Source: Acidobacteriota bacterium
GTDB taxonomy: Bacteria > Acidobacteriota > Terriglobia > Acidiferrales > UBA7541
Direction: 5' to 3'
Length of the DNA: 64,000 nucleotides
NCBI GenBank assembly: GCA_013289955.1
Contig: JABCYZ010000002.1
Coordinates: forward strand, 1 to 64,000
The translations under genes and the position numbers were made by a program. Shown here piece by piece: positions 55,469-64,000 of the stretch. The notes under the pieces are model-generated. The model was not told where the DNA came from. It saw only the letters and a program-made list of their open reading frames with translations, and ran no database searches. How positions within the stretch are numbered: the first letter of the stretch is position 1; each line of letters opens with the position of its first letter.

Positions 55469-56797
55469 TTACGGCCTGGGCGCTGAGCCGGCAGCAGCCA
55501 CCGGAGGCGTGGCGCTTTTCAACTGAGCGAGCTCCAATTGAACGGTAGCCCAAGCCTTGACGTCACGCTTCGTGGCGTACGGCGCACCAGGCTCCGAATA
55601 GAAGCGGAGGAGCTCGTCGCGCAACTCGGGAGAAACTCCGGCGAACTTCTGATTCGCGAGCTTGTCCAACAATTTGGCGTGGGCATTGTCATTCATCGCG
55701 TATATCCCCGGCCCGGTGGCTTCGCCCACGTCGAAATTGTCGTTCGGCAGATCGAGCTGACCGCTTCTTAGTTCCACGATCAGCCTCCGGTATTCGTCCA
55801 GCGACGAATTGAAGCTTGCCTGGAACATCCTCTGCGTCTCGGGCGTCGGCGTCTTGAACTGTAGAACCCTGAGCGGCCCGAACTTCGGAATCAGCCTGTA
55901 GAGAAATGCGAGAAATCTATGCACAAACGTGGGTTTCTGATAGTTCTTGCCCCACTCGCGCTCGTAGTTGGACTTGGAAAGATTGTAGAGAAACGTTTTC
56001 TTGGTGATGCCATGTGACTCATCTCTTATTTCGTCTTTTTTGAGGCTCCAGGCGACCTTCGTTGCGGTTGGGATGGTCTTGCTGACGGCGTGACGAAAAG
56101 AGTTGATCGCTTTTTCTTCGTCAAGAAGGACATCTTTCAGCTCGAGACCGTAGGTCTGCCGAAACGCGCGATCCAGCAGATCTTGCGCAACCTCGAAACC
56201 TATCAGGTCGTGGTAGCCATCCGGCGCGTAGCTTTCCTGTGCGACCTCGATCACATCAAAGCCAAATTCGGTCTTGGTGTGAGCCAGCGGATCTTGTTCG
56301 TAGGTAATGGTGTCTCCGTACTTTTTCCGCAGGCGCGGATAAAGAAGAGGGACGGCGCGGTTCGTTGCGAGGCGATGGCCGTCATTGTCGGAAGCATAGT
56401 GGGCCAGCGCGCCGACGGCAAAGGCATATTCGTCCAGATCCTTGGAATCGCGAAGCAGCGCCTGCACAAAGTCTCCGCTTCGCACGTAGTGCGTCAAATC
56501 GCTGAAGAAATGGCTGCCGTACGGGTAATAGCCCATGTCCTGAACAATCGAACCGCCGTAGGCATAAGCTTGCGCCTCGCTCAATTGCTCTTCAGTCGAA
56601 CCAGGAAAACGGGCGAGCAATAGCGGCTTGATGTGCGTCTCCCAGACGGCATCAATGATCGCTTCGTGTGCGAGCACCGCGTAGGCTTTGGCTGAAGGGG
56701 GCCAGATGAGCGTGAAAACGAGAAGGCCCACGAAAATGGCACGCAGACCGAGGATGATTTCGCGCTTGATTCGAGGCAACAAGGAACCCCGCTCCAT
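55469..56797 (-). CDS. Exported zinc-dependent phospholipase C-like protein
   Basis: 442 aa. The ATG at 56797 is followed by an N-terminal hydrophobic segment (AIFVGLLVFTLIWPPSAKA) that should be a signal peptide. Next comes VLAHEAIIDAVW, the start of the Zn_dep_PLPC fold. Further His/Asp metal ligands are in GSHFFSDLTHYV and GALAHYASDNDGH, giving the three-metal pattern of the fold. About 100 C-terminal residues are helical and unassigned. Real substrate (phospholipid or nucleic acid) is unknown. 31 nt after the stop of the receiver/protease gene, possibly one transcript. Confidence 0.8.
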   Translation of the reverse strand: MERGSLLPRIKREIILGLRAIFVGLLVFTLIWPPSAKAYAVLAHEAIIDAVWETHIKPLLLARFPGSTEEQLSEAQAYAYGGSIVQDMGYYPYGSHFFSDLTHYVRSGDFVQALLRDSKDLDEYAFAVGALAHYASDNDGHRLATNRAVPLLYPRLRKKYGDTITYEQDPLAHTKTEFGFDVIEVAQESYAPDGYHDLIGFEVAQDLLDRAFRQTYGLELKDVLLDEEKAINSFRHAVSKTIPTATKVAWSLKKDEIRDESHGITKKTFLYNLSKSNYEREWGKNYQKPTFVHRFLAFLYRLIPKFGPLRVLQFKTPTPETQRMFQASFNSSLDEYRRLIVELRSGQLDLPNDNFDVGEATGPGIYAMNDNAHAKLLDKLANQKFAGVSPELRDELLRFYSEPGAPYATKRDVKAWATVQLELAQLKSATPPVAAAGSAPRP

Positions 56798-56828
56798 TCG
56801 GCTCTGCGCGCCGGGAACGCGCCGAGAC

Positions 56829-58502
56829 TTACGGTTTGAGCAACGGCTGCGCATAGCGAATAGGAACGCCAAAGTTGGAGCCCCCGAAACCCCTCACGAC
56901 AGCAAACGTTACCCCAATCACCTGGCCGTCGCGATTGATCAGCGGTCCGCCAGATCCGCCGGAAGTGGTTTGTGCATCATAGACAATTTTATCCGCCAGA
57001 ACGTCGCCGATGTGTCCTTGCGTCACGAGCGGACGGATGAGCTTGCGTTGCTGAAGCTCATCCACAATTTTTTTCGGGTCGCCGCCGCTTAACCGGACGA
57101 TGTCCTTCACGGTGTCTTCTCCCGCGCGCGCGAGGATCGCGCTGATTCCGGTGGCATACCCAAGTGAAATCAGGGGCTGGCCGCTGACTGCGGCTTCCTT
57201 GCGGCCATCCAATTTCAGGATGGGCCGCTTCAGTGCGGAAAAATCCCCGCGCAGTACGGCGAGATCGGCTTCGTCGGAAATCTGCGAGATGTCGAGTGGA
57301 ATCCCTGTTGCCGCCTCAGGGAAATAGGCGGTCATTTCGGCGATGGTGGGCTGCAATCCTTGCTGGGAAGCAGCGCCCAGTTCTTCATTCTTCCACCAGG
57401 GTTGCGCGACGTGATGGTTGGTGAGGATTTCATTTTGGCCAACGATAAAACCCGTGCCGAAGAAATCTTCCCTGACTTCCGGGGCGCGGCCCTCAAGGCT
57501 GTAGGCTACGTTGCCATCGCTATCCTTGAGCGGCTGGCCGTCGGGATTAATGGCTACGTAGCGCAGCGCGCGATGGGAACTCTGGTCGAGAAAGGAAACC
57601 GAGACGTGGAGCAGACACACGCTGGGAGCATTGGCTCGGATAACGCCAGCAGCGGCATCCGTTTGTGTTTCTACTTTCTTCAGGCGGCTGGTGGTCTCAT
57701 CCAGCTGTTTACGCAGTCCGGAGACTTCGCTGGAGTCCGCCGCAGACAATTTCTGGCGAAGTTCGTCGGTCTGTCTTTGGAGCAGCTGTTTCTGCTCGAG
57801 GATGTCCGATTGCTGGAGCTCTTCGCGCGCTTTGCTGGCTTCTGCGACCAGAGCCTCTTCCGTCCGCACACCGTGTTCCAGTTGCGCGATCACGGAATAG
57901 GCGCGGCGGGTTTCCTTATCAGCGCGCCGAGTGAACAGCAAAAATACAATGGAAATGACCGCAGCAACGGCAAGGAGCGCGGCCACTCCGATCTTCAGCG
58001 CGCGATCCACGGAGAAGGCATCGCGGGTCATTTTTTCCGTCACGGCAATGGCCTGAAAGGCGGTGTGCGCGATTTCCTGGCCTTCTTCCGCGATGCGCGA
58101 TTTCTGCTGCAAGTCCTCGAACGCATGTTTCTCGCGCAACTGCAAACGCACCCGAGCGAGAAGTTCTGCTGTCTCCCAGGGAGGCGTCATCACATCGTCA
58201 GCACCCAGATCCAGGGCGCGTGCGCGCACAGCGCCGCCCCCCTGCGCAAAAAGAATTACCCGTGTATTGGCAGTGGTGCCGAGTCCCTTGATTTCCGCAA
58301 GAGAGCTGCAACAGAGAACATCCGCCAGGTCCGCCGACAGAAGAAATACATCGACGGTGCCCGTTTGTACTACGCGGAACCCCTCTTCTTGCGAAGGGAC
58401 AGAGGAAACTTCATAGCCAGCGGTGCGCAGCACTTCCTCGAGTTGCTGGCGAACAGCGTCATCCTGCTCGACAATCAGTATCTTTTGGCTTTTGCTGGAC
58501 AA
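56829..58502 (-). CDS. Receiver-like / transmembrane / trypsin-like serine protease fusion
   Basis: 557 aa from the TTG at 58502 (AGGAAGG 8 nt upstream; the open frame goes to 58631). Residues about 7-125 have the fold pattern of a response-regulator receiver (ILIVEQDD; GADDVM), but the phosphoacceptor Asp is Ser56, the Thr is Ala and the Lys is Pro, so it is a pseudo-receiver. A TM helix at about 170-191 and a long coiled coil at about 200-282 follow. The C-terminal domain is a trypsin-like (HtrA/S1C-type) protease with His364 (TNHHV), Asp413 (EADLAVL) and Ser517 (GGSGGP), all present. No PDZ domain. Topology would put the pseudo-receiver inside and the protease outside. Partner genes not apparent. 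Confidence 0.85.
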   Translation of the reverse strand: MSSKSQKILIVEQDDAVRQQLEEVLRTAGYEVSSVPSQEEGFRVVQTGTVDVFLLSADLADVLCCSSLAEIKGLGTTANTRVILFAQGGGAVRARALDLGADDVMTPPWETAELLARVRLQLREKHAFEDLQQKSRIAEEGQEIAHTAFQAIAVTEKMTRDAFSVDRALKIGVAALLAVAAVISIVFLLFTRRADKETRRAYSVIAQLEHGVRTEEALVAEASKAREELQQSDILEQKQLLQRQTDELRQKLSAADSSEVSGLRKQLDETTSRLKKVETQTDAAAGVIRANAPSVCLLHVSVSFLDQSSHRALRYVAINPDGQPLKDSDGNVAYSLEGRAPEVREDFFGTGFIVGQNEILTNHHVAQPWWKNEELGAASQQGLQPTIAEMTAYFPEAATGIPLDISQISDEADLAVLRGDFSALKRPILKLDGRKEAAVSGQPLISLGYATGISAILARAGEDTVKDIVRLSGGDPKKIVDELQQRKLIRPLVTQGHIGDVLADKIVYDAQTTSGGSGGPLINRDGQVIGVTFAVVRGFGGSNFGVPIRYAQPLLKP

Positions 58503-58761
58503 ATTTGCTGCCTTCCTAGGCAGCACCAATTTCGGCTGGCTCCGCCTCGTATTCTTTGACGCTGTGCGTTTCCCGATGGTGACAAGGAAATCACATGGTA
58601 ACCGGAAATTCAAACCGGTGCCCGGCCACAACGCAGCGGCAAACGACTACCCGGTTAACAGTCAAGGGATTGCGACAAAGCTTCAGATGAGTCTCAACCC
58701 GCGGTAGGTGCGGAAAAAAGGTGCTGTTTCGGGGGCTAGTAACCAGATCGAGAGCTGAAGT

Positions 58762-59385
58762 TCAGTACTTTCGGAGCACGCCGATGACGCGGCCCTGAAT
58801 CTTGACGTCATTTGCGGCCACCATGATCGGTGCCATCTCCGAATTCGCAGGCTGGAGGCGTATCTTGCCAGCACCCTCGCGATAGAACCGCTTGAGCGTG
58901 GCATCCTCGCCGCCAACCAGAGCCACGACGATGTCGCCCGCGTTGGCCACCTGCGTCTGCTCGCACACCACGTAGTCGCCATCCATGATGTGATCCTCAA
59001 TCATGGAGCTGCCCTTTACCTGCAGTACGAAAGAGTTGCCACCGCGCGCAAAATCTCCCAGAGAAATCGTCTCGCGCTCTTCCACCGCCTCCAGCGGCCG
59101 GCCGGCGGCGATGCGGCCGACCAGCGGCAATTCCTGAATTTTCCTGTCGCTGATCTGCTCCTTGACGGGCTTCGGCAACTGTAGAATTTCGATCGACCGG
59201 CTCTGGTTATAGCCGCGGCGGATAAATCCTTTTTTCTCGAGCGTGGTAATGTGCTTGTGAACAGTGGCGAGCGAGGTCAGCTTCAGGCCCTTGCCGATCT
59301 CTTCAAAGCTCGGCGCATAGCCGTGCTTGTTGTCAAAAGAGACCAAGTAATCCAGGACTTCCTTTTGCCGCTTGGTAAGAGCCAT
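58762..59385 (-). CDS. lexA: LexA repressor
   Basis: SOS-response repressor, 207 aa. The start at ATG 59385 has GGAGG 6 nt upstream. N-terminal winged helix (TKRQKEVLDYL, residues 4-70), then the self-cleavage site Ala94-Gly95 (GRIAAGRP), catalytic Ser127 (KGSSMIEDHI) and Lys165 (TLKRFYR), all intact. The region upstream contains GTTC-type words near the start, but I cannot name the operator with confidence. Confidence 0.96.
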   Translation of the reverse strand: MALTKRQKEVLDYLVSFDNKHGYAPSFEEIGKGLKLTSLATVHKHITTLEKKGFIRRGYNQSRSIEILQLPKPVKEQISDRKIQELPLVGRIAAGRPLEAVEERETISLGDFARGGNSFVLQVKGSSMIEDHIMDGDYVVCEQTQVANAGDIVVALVGGEDATLKRFYREGAGKIRLQPANSEMAPIMVAANDVKIQGRVIGVLRKY

Positions 59386-59558
59386 CGCTCGCCTCCGCAA
59401 GAAACTATTGAAGCGTTCTTACTTTAGGCGAAAAGAAAGCGAACGTCAAGCGCCAAGTTGTCTTCGCGTTATTTTCCCTTCCCTCGAGCTGCACTTCAGG
59501 AAATGATATACACGGTCGCTGGACAACTTTCCGCGCCTCCAGCTATGAAGGCCTGCAA

Positions 59559-60635
59559 ATGAACACAGTTGCCAACAGAGAATCTCTTCCCGCCGTAACC
59601 GCTGCCGGTGTTGTCGCCATCATTTCGAGCGCGCTGGGTGTGCTGCTCGGCTTGTTGGTGGAAGTCTCGATGGTCCTCGCGCCTGGCATGCGACTATCGG
59701 CGGGGACGCCGGCCCTTCCGCCGGGCACGCGCGCGGCAGTGGCCGTCTTTTGGCTTTTCGGACTGGCCCTCGCCGTTTTTGGCTTTTTTGTGGCCCTCGG
59801 GGTCTTCCGGCGCCGCAACTGGGCCCGCATCACCATGCTGATCTGGGGCGGCATCATGGCTGTGCTTTCGGCGTTCTCTATTGCTCTTGTTTTTGTAGTC
59901 TTTGATTCACTTCCCTCGACACCCCCGAATGGCATGGAAGCTGGCACATTCATGGCATTCCTGAAAGCGTTTGTGTTCATTTTCTATGGCATACCGCTCG
60001 GGATCGGAATCTGGTGGCTGGCGCTTTTCACACGTCCGCGCGTTGCGGCAGCTTTTCTGACGCCGGACTCTTTGGCGGCGAATCCGCCGGCAATGGATAT
60101 CGCGGAGTCGTCCCGGCCGGATCCCACCGTCCGGCAGTCCTTCACTTCCAGGGCCGCTTGCCCGCTTCCGCTTTTAATCCTCGCGGGATTCCTGATCTTC
60201 TCCTCGGTTTGCATGGTCTTGGTGGTGCTCATCCCGATGACAGGGTCCATGCCTTTCTTCTTCTTCGGAACCGTCTTCAGTGGCGTCACCGCGAAACTCA
60301 TGCTAGGACTCTTGGGAGCGATCGTCGGCACAGCCGGCGTAGGGATTCTGAAGCTCAAGCCCGCGGCGCTGGATACGGTGTTGCTCGTGCAATGCGTGTT
60401 TTTTGTCAACGGCCTTCTTTCCACGCAGAGCCCTCGTTTTTGGGCCGCGGCGCAGGAGGCCATGGAGCGCGCGGACGCCGAGAATCCCGCGTTCCCCGGC
60501 GGCAATCCATTTCTAACCGGCTCCCTCTTCCATATGGTCATCGTCTTTGGCTTGTTCTTTAGCGGGGTGATCATCGCGCTCCTGTTGTTCTACCGCTCGC
60601 GCTTTCTGGAAGCGGCTTCCGCGGCCAAAGCCTGA
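59559..60635 (+). CDS. Multi-pass membrane protein of unknown function
   Basis: 358 aa with about seven hydrophobic segments: near 13-38, 62-85, 92-115, 130-155, 205-230, 235-270 and 330-350. The loop at 160-200 is polar and Pro/Ser/Ala-rich. No transport motif recognised. GAAGG lies 7 nt before the ATG. Between lexA (divergent) and korA, with no clear link to either. Confidence 0.75.
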   Translation: MNTVANRESLPAVTAAGVVAIISSALGVLLGLLVEVSMVLAPGMRLSAGTPALPPGTRAAVAVFWLFGLALAVFGFFVALGVFRRRNWARITMLIWGGIMAVLSAFSIALVFVVFDSLPSTPPNGMEAGTFMAFLKAFVFIFYGIPLGIGIWWLALFTRPRVAAAFLTPDSLAANPPAMDIAESSRPDPTVRQSFTSRAACPLPLLILAGFLIFSSVCMVLVVLIPMTGSMPFFFFGTVFSGVTAKLMLGLLGAIVGTAGVGILKLKPAALDTVLLVQCVFFVNGLLSTQSPRFWAAAQEAMERADAENPAFPGGNPFLTGSLFHMVIVFGLFFSGVIIALLLFYRSRFLEAASAAKA

Positions 60636-60873
60636 AGCCGGACCGGCGGCCGCAAATCCCCACGGCTCTCGCATCTTTTCTGAAACGACACATTCTTGCG
60701 CGCCCCTTACTCCCGCTCCTCTGCCTGTGCCGCTGTGGTATTCTTTTGCTGTCGGCTCCGGGCGGCAGGATGCAGCATCCAACCTGCTTTACGCGCCGCC
60801 CATCTAAGAGATCGAGCCACACTCCCTTGGGAAATTCGTCTGGGAGTCCAGTAACAGCGGAGCCTTGGCCACT

Positions 60874-62748
60874 ATGTCCACTTTGATTGAAACGCCGCCG
60901 GTAAAACACAAGCGCGAGGTCATTGATCGCGCTGTGATTCGCTTTGCCGGTGACTCCGGCGACGGCATGCAAATTACCGGAAGCCAGTTCACCAATACGG
61001 TCGCGCTGTACGGCAACGATATCGCCACATTTCCGGATTTTCCTGCCGAGATACGCGCCCCTGCCGGAACGCTTCCCGGCGTGAGCGGTTACCAGCTGCA
61101 TTTTTCTTCAAGCGACGTGTACACGCCGGGCGACAGTGTGGACGTTTTGATTGCCATGAATCCGGCCGCGCTGAAGATGAATGTCGCAGACCTCAGGGCC
61201 AACGGGATCTTGATCGTAAATTCCGATGCGTTTACAGAAAACGACTTGCGCAAGGCGCAATCGAAGACGAATCCGCTCGAGGATCATTCGCTCGACAAAT
61301 ACCGTCTCTTTTCCGTCGAGCTCGAGCGTCTGACAAAAGTAGCCCTCGAACATCTCGGCATCGACGCTAAATCCATCAGCCGGTGCAAAAACTTTTTCGC
61401 CCTGGGCATGTGCTACTGGCTCTACAACCGCTCCATGGAGCCGACCGTTCGATGGATTGACGCCAAATTCAAGAACAAGCCGCTGCTGGTCGAAGCCAAC
61501 AAGCTCGCGATGAAGGCCGGCTACTCCTATTGCGAAGCTACCGAAGCCTTCCAGATCAGCTACGAGATTCCGCCCGCCCAGCTTGCGCCGGGCTTTTACC
61601 GTAATCTCAGCGGAAATCAGGCGCTGGCCCTGGGCTTTGTCACCGCGTCGCAGAAATCGGGCCTGCCGCTCTTCCAGGGCAGTTATCCCATTACACCTGC
61701 GTCGGACATCCTTCACGAGCTTTCGCAATACAAAGATTTCGGCGTGATGACCTTTCAAGCCGAAGACGAAATAGCCGCGATCACCAGCGCGATCGGCGCG
61801 GCTTATGCAGGCGCTCTGGCCATCACCACGACGTCCGGACCCGGCATGGCGCTAAAAACAGAAGCGCTGGGTCTCGCGGTGGCCGTGGAAATTCCGCTGG
61901 TCATCTGCGATATCCAACGCGGCGGACCATCCACGGGATTGCCGACAAAAACCGAGCAGGCGGATCTCTTGCAAGCGCTCTTCGGACGAAATTCCGAAGC
62001 GCCGATTCCCATTATAGCCGCGGCGACCCCGAGCGACTGCTTCTGGGCTGCGCTCGAAGCCAGCCGCATTGCCATCAAATACATGATTCCCGTCATCATT
62101 CTCTCGGACGGCTATCTGGCAAACGGCGCGGAGCCGTGGAAGATTCCGAACGTGGATGAAATTCCGGCCTTTCCCGTAACCTTTGCCACGGAAGCCAACG
62201 GTCCGAACGGTTATTTGCCTTACAAGCGCAACCCGCAGACGCTCGCGCGCCCGTGGGCCGTTCCTGGCACGCCAGGGCTCGAACACCGCGTCGGGGGCCT
62301 AGAAAAACAAGACGTTACAGGCAACATCAATTACGAGCCGCTCAATCATGAAAACATGGTGCGTATCCGCGCGGCAAAGGTTGCGGGCATCGTACAGGAG
62401 ATTCCGGATGCGGTTCCCGCCGGCGATGCCGAAGGCGACCTGCTGATTGTCGCTTGGGGCTCGACCCACGGCGCTATCACTGCGGCGCTGAAAGCGCAGC
62501 GCGAGCAGGGCCGCAAGATTGGGCACGTGCATCTGCGCTATCTCAATCCGCTGCCGGCGAACCTCGGCGAGGTGCTCCAACGCTACAAAACGATTCTTGT
62601 GCCTGAGCTGAACATGGGCCAGCTTCTCTGGGTGCTGCGCGCCAAGTATCTGGTCGACGCCATTGGCCTCAACAAAATACAGGGTCGGCCGTTCAAACAG
62701 GCCGAAGTCGAGCAAAAGATTGAAGAGATTCTCGGGGAGAATTCCTGA
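60874..62748 (+). CDS. korA: 2-oxoacid:ferredoxin oxidoreductase, fused gamma-alpha subunit
   Basis: Part of the CoA- and TPP-dependent enzyme that oxidises 2-oxoglutarate or a related 2-oxoacid with ferredoxin. 624 aa. The gamma-type domain is at the N-terminus (about 20-190; RFAGDSGDGMQITGSQF), followed by the alpha-type pyrimidine-binding domain (about 235-600) with GSYPITPASDILHEL, TTSGPGMALKTEALGLAV and QRGGPSTGLPTKTEQADL. This matches fused KorA proteins. The ATG at 60874 is chosen over the TTG at 60865 because the latter's GGAG is too close. Followed by korB with a 1-nt overlap (TGATG). Confidence 0.93.
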   Translation: MSTLIETPPVKHKREVIDRAVIRFAGDSGDGMQITGSQFTNTVALYGNDIATFPDFPAEIRAPAGTLPGVSGYQLHFSSSDVYTPGDSVDVLIAMNPAALKMNVADLRANGILIVNSDAFTENDLRKAQSKTNPLEDHSLDKYRLFSVELERLTKVALEHLGIDAKSISRCKNFFALGMCYWLYNRSMEPTVRWIDAKFKNKPLLVEANKLAMKAGYSYCEATEAFQISYEIPPAQLAPGFYRNLSGNQALALGFVTASQKSGLPLFQGSYPITPASDILHELSQYKDFGVMTFQAEDEIAAITSAIGAAYAGALAITTTSGPGMALKTEALGLAVAVEIPLVICDIQRGGPSTGLPTKTEQADLLQALFGRNSEAPIPIIAAATPSDCFWAALEASRIAIKYMIPVIILSDGYLANGAEPWKIPNVDEIPAFPVTFATEANGPNGYLPYKRNPQTLARPWAVPGTPGLEHRVGGLEKQDVTGNINYEPLNHENMVRIRAAKVAGIVQEIPDAVPAGDAEGDLLIVAWGSTHGAITAALKAQREQGRKIGHVHLRYLNPLPANLGEVLQRYKTILVPELNMGQLLWVLRAKYLVDAIGLNKIQGRPFKQAEVEQKIEEILGENS

Positions 62749-63785
62749 TGAGCACCGCCACACTGCCACCGATCACGCCTCTCACCAAGAAAGACTTCCA
62801 GACGGACCAGGAAGTTCGCTGGTGCCCGGGCTGCGGTGACTACGCAATTCTCTCCGCGGTTCAGTCCGTTTTCCCCGAGCTGGGCATCAAGCGCGAAAAT
62901 TTTGTGGTGGTCTCCGGCATCGGCTGCTCGAGCCGTTTTCCGTATTATATGAACACGTTCGGCTTTCACACCATTCACGGCCGCGCACCTGCGGTCGCCA
63001 CCGGCATCAAGGCAATTCGCCCGGACCTCGAAGTTTGGGTTGCGACTGGCGATGGCGATGCGCTTTCCATCGGCGGCAATCACACGATTCACATGCTGCG
63101 GCGCAACGTAGGCCTGAAAGTCTTGCTGTTCAACAACCGCATCTACGGACTGACAAAAGGCCAGTATTCGCCGACTTCAGAGATTGGCAAGAAAGCAAAA
63201 TCCACGCCGTTTGGCTCCCTCGATCGTCCGTTCAATCCTATTTCGCTTGCGATTGGCGCAGAGGCCACTTTCGTTGCGCGCTCCGTCGACGTTTTCCAGC
63301 AGCACCTGAAAGAAACCTTGAAACACGCCGCCGGGCACAAAGGCTCCGCGTTCGTAGAGATTTTGCAGAACTGCAACATCTTTAATGATGGCGCATGGTT
63401 CAACCTCACCGAGCGCGATGCGCGCAGTGAGAACATCATCCAGCTGGAACACGGCAAGCCTCTTGTTTTTGGCAAGAACCGCGACAAGGGCATCCGACGC
63501 AAGCCGGATGGCGACATTGAGGTCGTCCAACTTGGCAATGGCGTCACCGAATCAGACTTGGTCATTCACGACGCACATCATCCCCGGCCCTTTTATGCGT
63601 TTATGCTTTCTCACATGGAGCAACGCCCGGGCTTTCCCACGCCGATCGGCGTGCTCCGCGACTGGGACGATCTTCCGCGCTACGAAGATGTGATAAACCA
63701 GCAAATCAAGGACGTTATCGCGAAGCGCGGACCTGGCGATCTCACGAAGCTTCTTCGCGCCGGGGACACCTGGGAAGTGAAGTAG
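62748..63785 (+). CDS. korB: 2-oxoacid:ferredoxin oxidoreductase, beta subunit
   Basis: TPP-binding subunit of 345 aa. Cys ligands of the [4Fe-4S] cluster are in RWCPGCGD (residues 26 and 29), IGCSSR (around 60) and ILQNCNIF (around 208). The TPP/Mg site is ATGDGDALSIGGNH and LFNNRIYGLTKGQ. The ATG overlaps the korA stop by 1 nt, so the two are coupled. KorAB would work in the oxidative TCA cycle or, with reduced ferredoxin, in carboxylation. No delta subunit nearby. Confidence 0.94.
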   Translation: MSTATLPPITPLTKKDFQTDQEVRWCPGCGDYAILSAVQSVFPELGIKRENFVVVSGIGCSSRFPYYMNTFGFHTIHGRAPAVATGIKAIRPDLEVWVATGDGDALSIGGNHTIHMLRRNVGLKVLLFNNRIYGLTKGQYSPTSEIGKKAKSTPFGSLDRPFNPISLAIGAEATFVARSVDVFQQHLKETLKHAAGHKGSAFVEILQNCNIFNDGAWFNLTERDARSENIIQLEHGKPLVFGKNRDKGIRRKPDGDIEVVQLGNGVTESDLVIHDAHHPRPFYAFMLSHMEQRPGFPTPIGVLRDWDDLPRYEDVINQQIKDVIAKRGPGDLTKLLRAGDTWEVK

Positions 63786-63797
63786 CCCCAGCCAGCA

Positions 63798-64000
63798 CTA
63801 CAGGTTCCCCGGGCGCTTTTCGAGAAAAAACTCGCACATGGCGCTGACCGGGCAGATTTCGCATTTGGGGTTCGTTCGTTTGCAAATCTCCTGCCCGTGG
63901 CGTTTCAGCAGCAGATAGGCCCTCTGCCTCGCGGCCAGATTCTCTGGCAATTCCGCCTCCATAGCTTCCCGGGCCGCGCGGTAACCCGCTCCATAATTCT
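63798..64000 (-). CDS. nth: Endonuclease III-type DNA glycosylase, C-terminal 66 residues (cut by window edge)
   Basis: The minus strand reads a frame ending at the stop 63798-63800, with LKRHGQEICKRTNPKCEICP then VSAMCEFF. This is the Cys-X6-Cys-X2-Cys-X5-Cys iron-sulfur cluster loop of endonuclease III/MutY-like glycosylases. The HhH-GPD catalytic domain lies beyond base 64000. Convergent with korB, 12 nt apart. Confidence 0.85.
   Translation of the reverse strand, partial: NYGAGYRAAREAMEAELPENLAARQRAYLLLKRHGQEICKRTNPKCEICPVSAMCEFFLEKRPGNL

Overview
The window looks like a chromosomal segment of an Acidobacteriota bacterium (Terriglobia/Bryobacterales-like). The grounds are family composition, not a database search. 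It has two PadR-regulator plus orphan FtsX/MacB-type permease pairs (the 'ADOP' permeases typical of this phylum), a remnant of a third, a VWFA-related Acidobacterial-domain protein, an Oar-like TonB receptor with a carboxypeptidase-regulatory plug, DUF3857, DUF885 and M28 exported proteins, and an evenly GC-rich base composition. I see no phage, insertion sequence, CRISPR array, tRNA or rRNA.

Layout. 1-3880: the str operon rpsL-rpsG-fusA-tuf on the minus strand behind a near-consensus sigma-70 promoter and a leader of about 390 nt. 4068-7866: an exported M28 peptidase and a DUF3857 protein with a degenerate transglutaminase site. 7897-14410: pyrH-frr, rpsB-tsf and rplM-rpsI, all minus strand, with an exported VWFA protein on the opposite strand between tsf and pyrH. 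14742-25252: antiporter, DUF169 protein, first PadR/ADOP pair, zinc-ribbon protein, DinB-family protein, Tat-exported amidase and a LysM protein. 25681-37479: Oar-like receptor (frameshifted), class IV aminotransferase, second PadR/ADOP pair, an FHA-GAF-SpoIIE phosphatase, an ADOP remnant and a frameshifted DUF885 protein.

37697-43224 is the clearest functional unit: a formate dehydrogenase-N type operon, fdnG-fdnH-fdnI-fdhE, with overlapping junctions. The catalytic subunit is read through an in-frame UGA at codon 194, which is followed by a SECIS-like hairpin, so it is a selenoprotein. The enzyme would be Tat-exported and would pass electrons from formate through iron-sulfur clusters and cytochrome b to quinone. 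The selenocysteine machinery (selA, selB, selC, selD) and fdhD are not in the window.

43359-64000 holds accessory and housekeeping genes: an exported SH3-like protein, amidohydrolase, DUF427 and DUF6526-like proteins, SDR and aldo/keto reductases, bactofilin, an ATP-grasp enzyme, pyruvate carboxylase translationally coupled to an esterase, a zinc-dependent phospholipase C-like protein, a pseudo-receiver/transmembrane/trypsin-like protease fusion, lexA, a membrane protein, the 2-oxoacid:ferredoxin oxidoreductase pair korA-korB, and the 3' end of an endonuclease III gene. Pyruvate carboxylase and KorAB both serve the TCA cycle; formate dehydrogenase feeds the respiratory chain.

The best leads for follow-up are the receiver-like/trypsin fusion at 56829-58502, the selenocysteine formate dehydrogenase, the PadR promoters with built-in inverted repeats, the two single-base frameshifts (real decay or assembly error), and the transglutaminase-like protein that has lost its cysteine.
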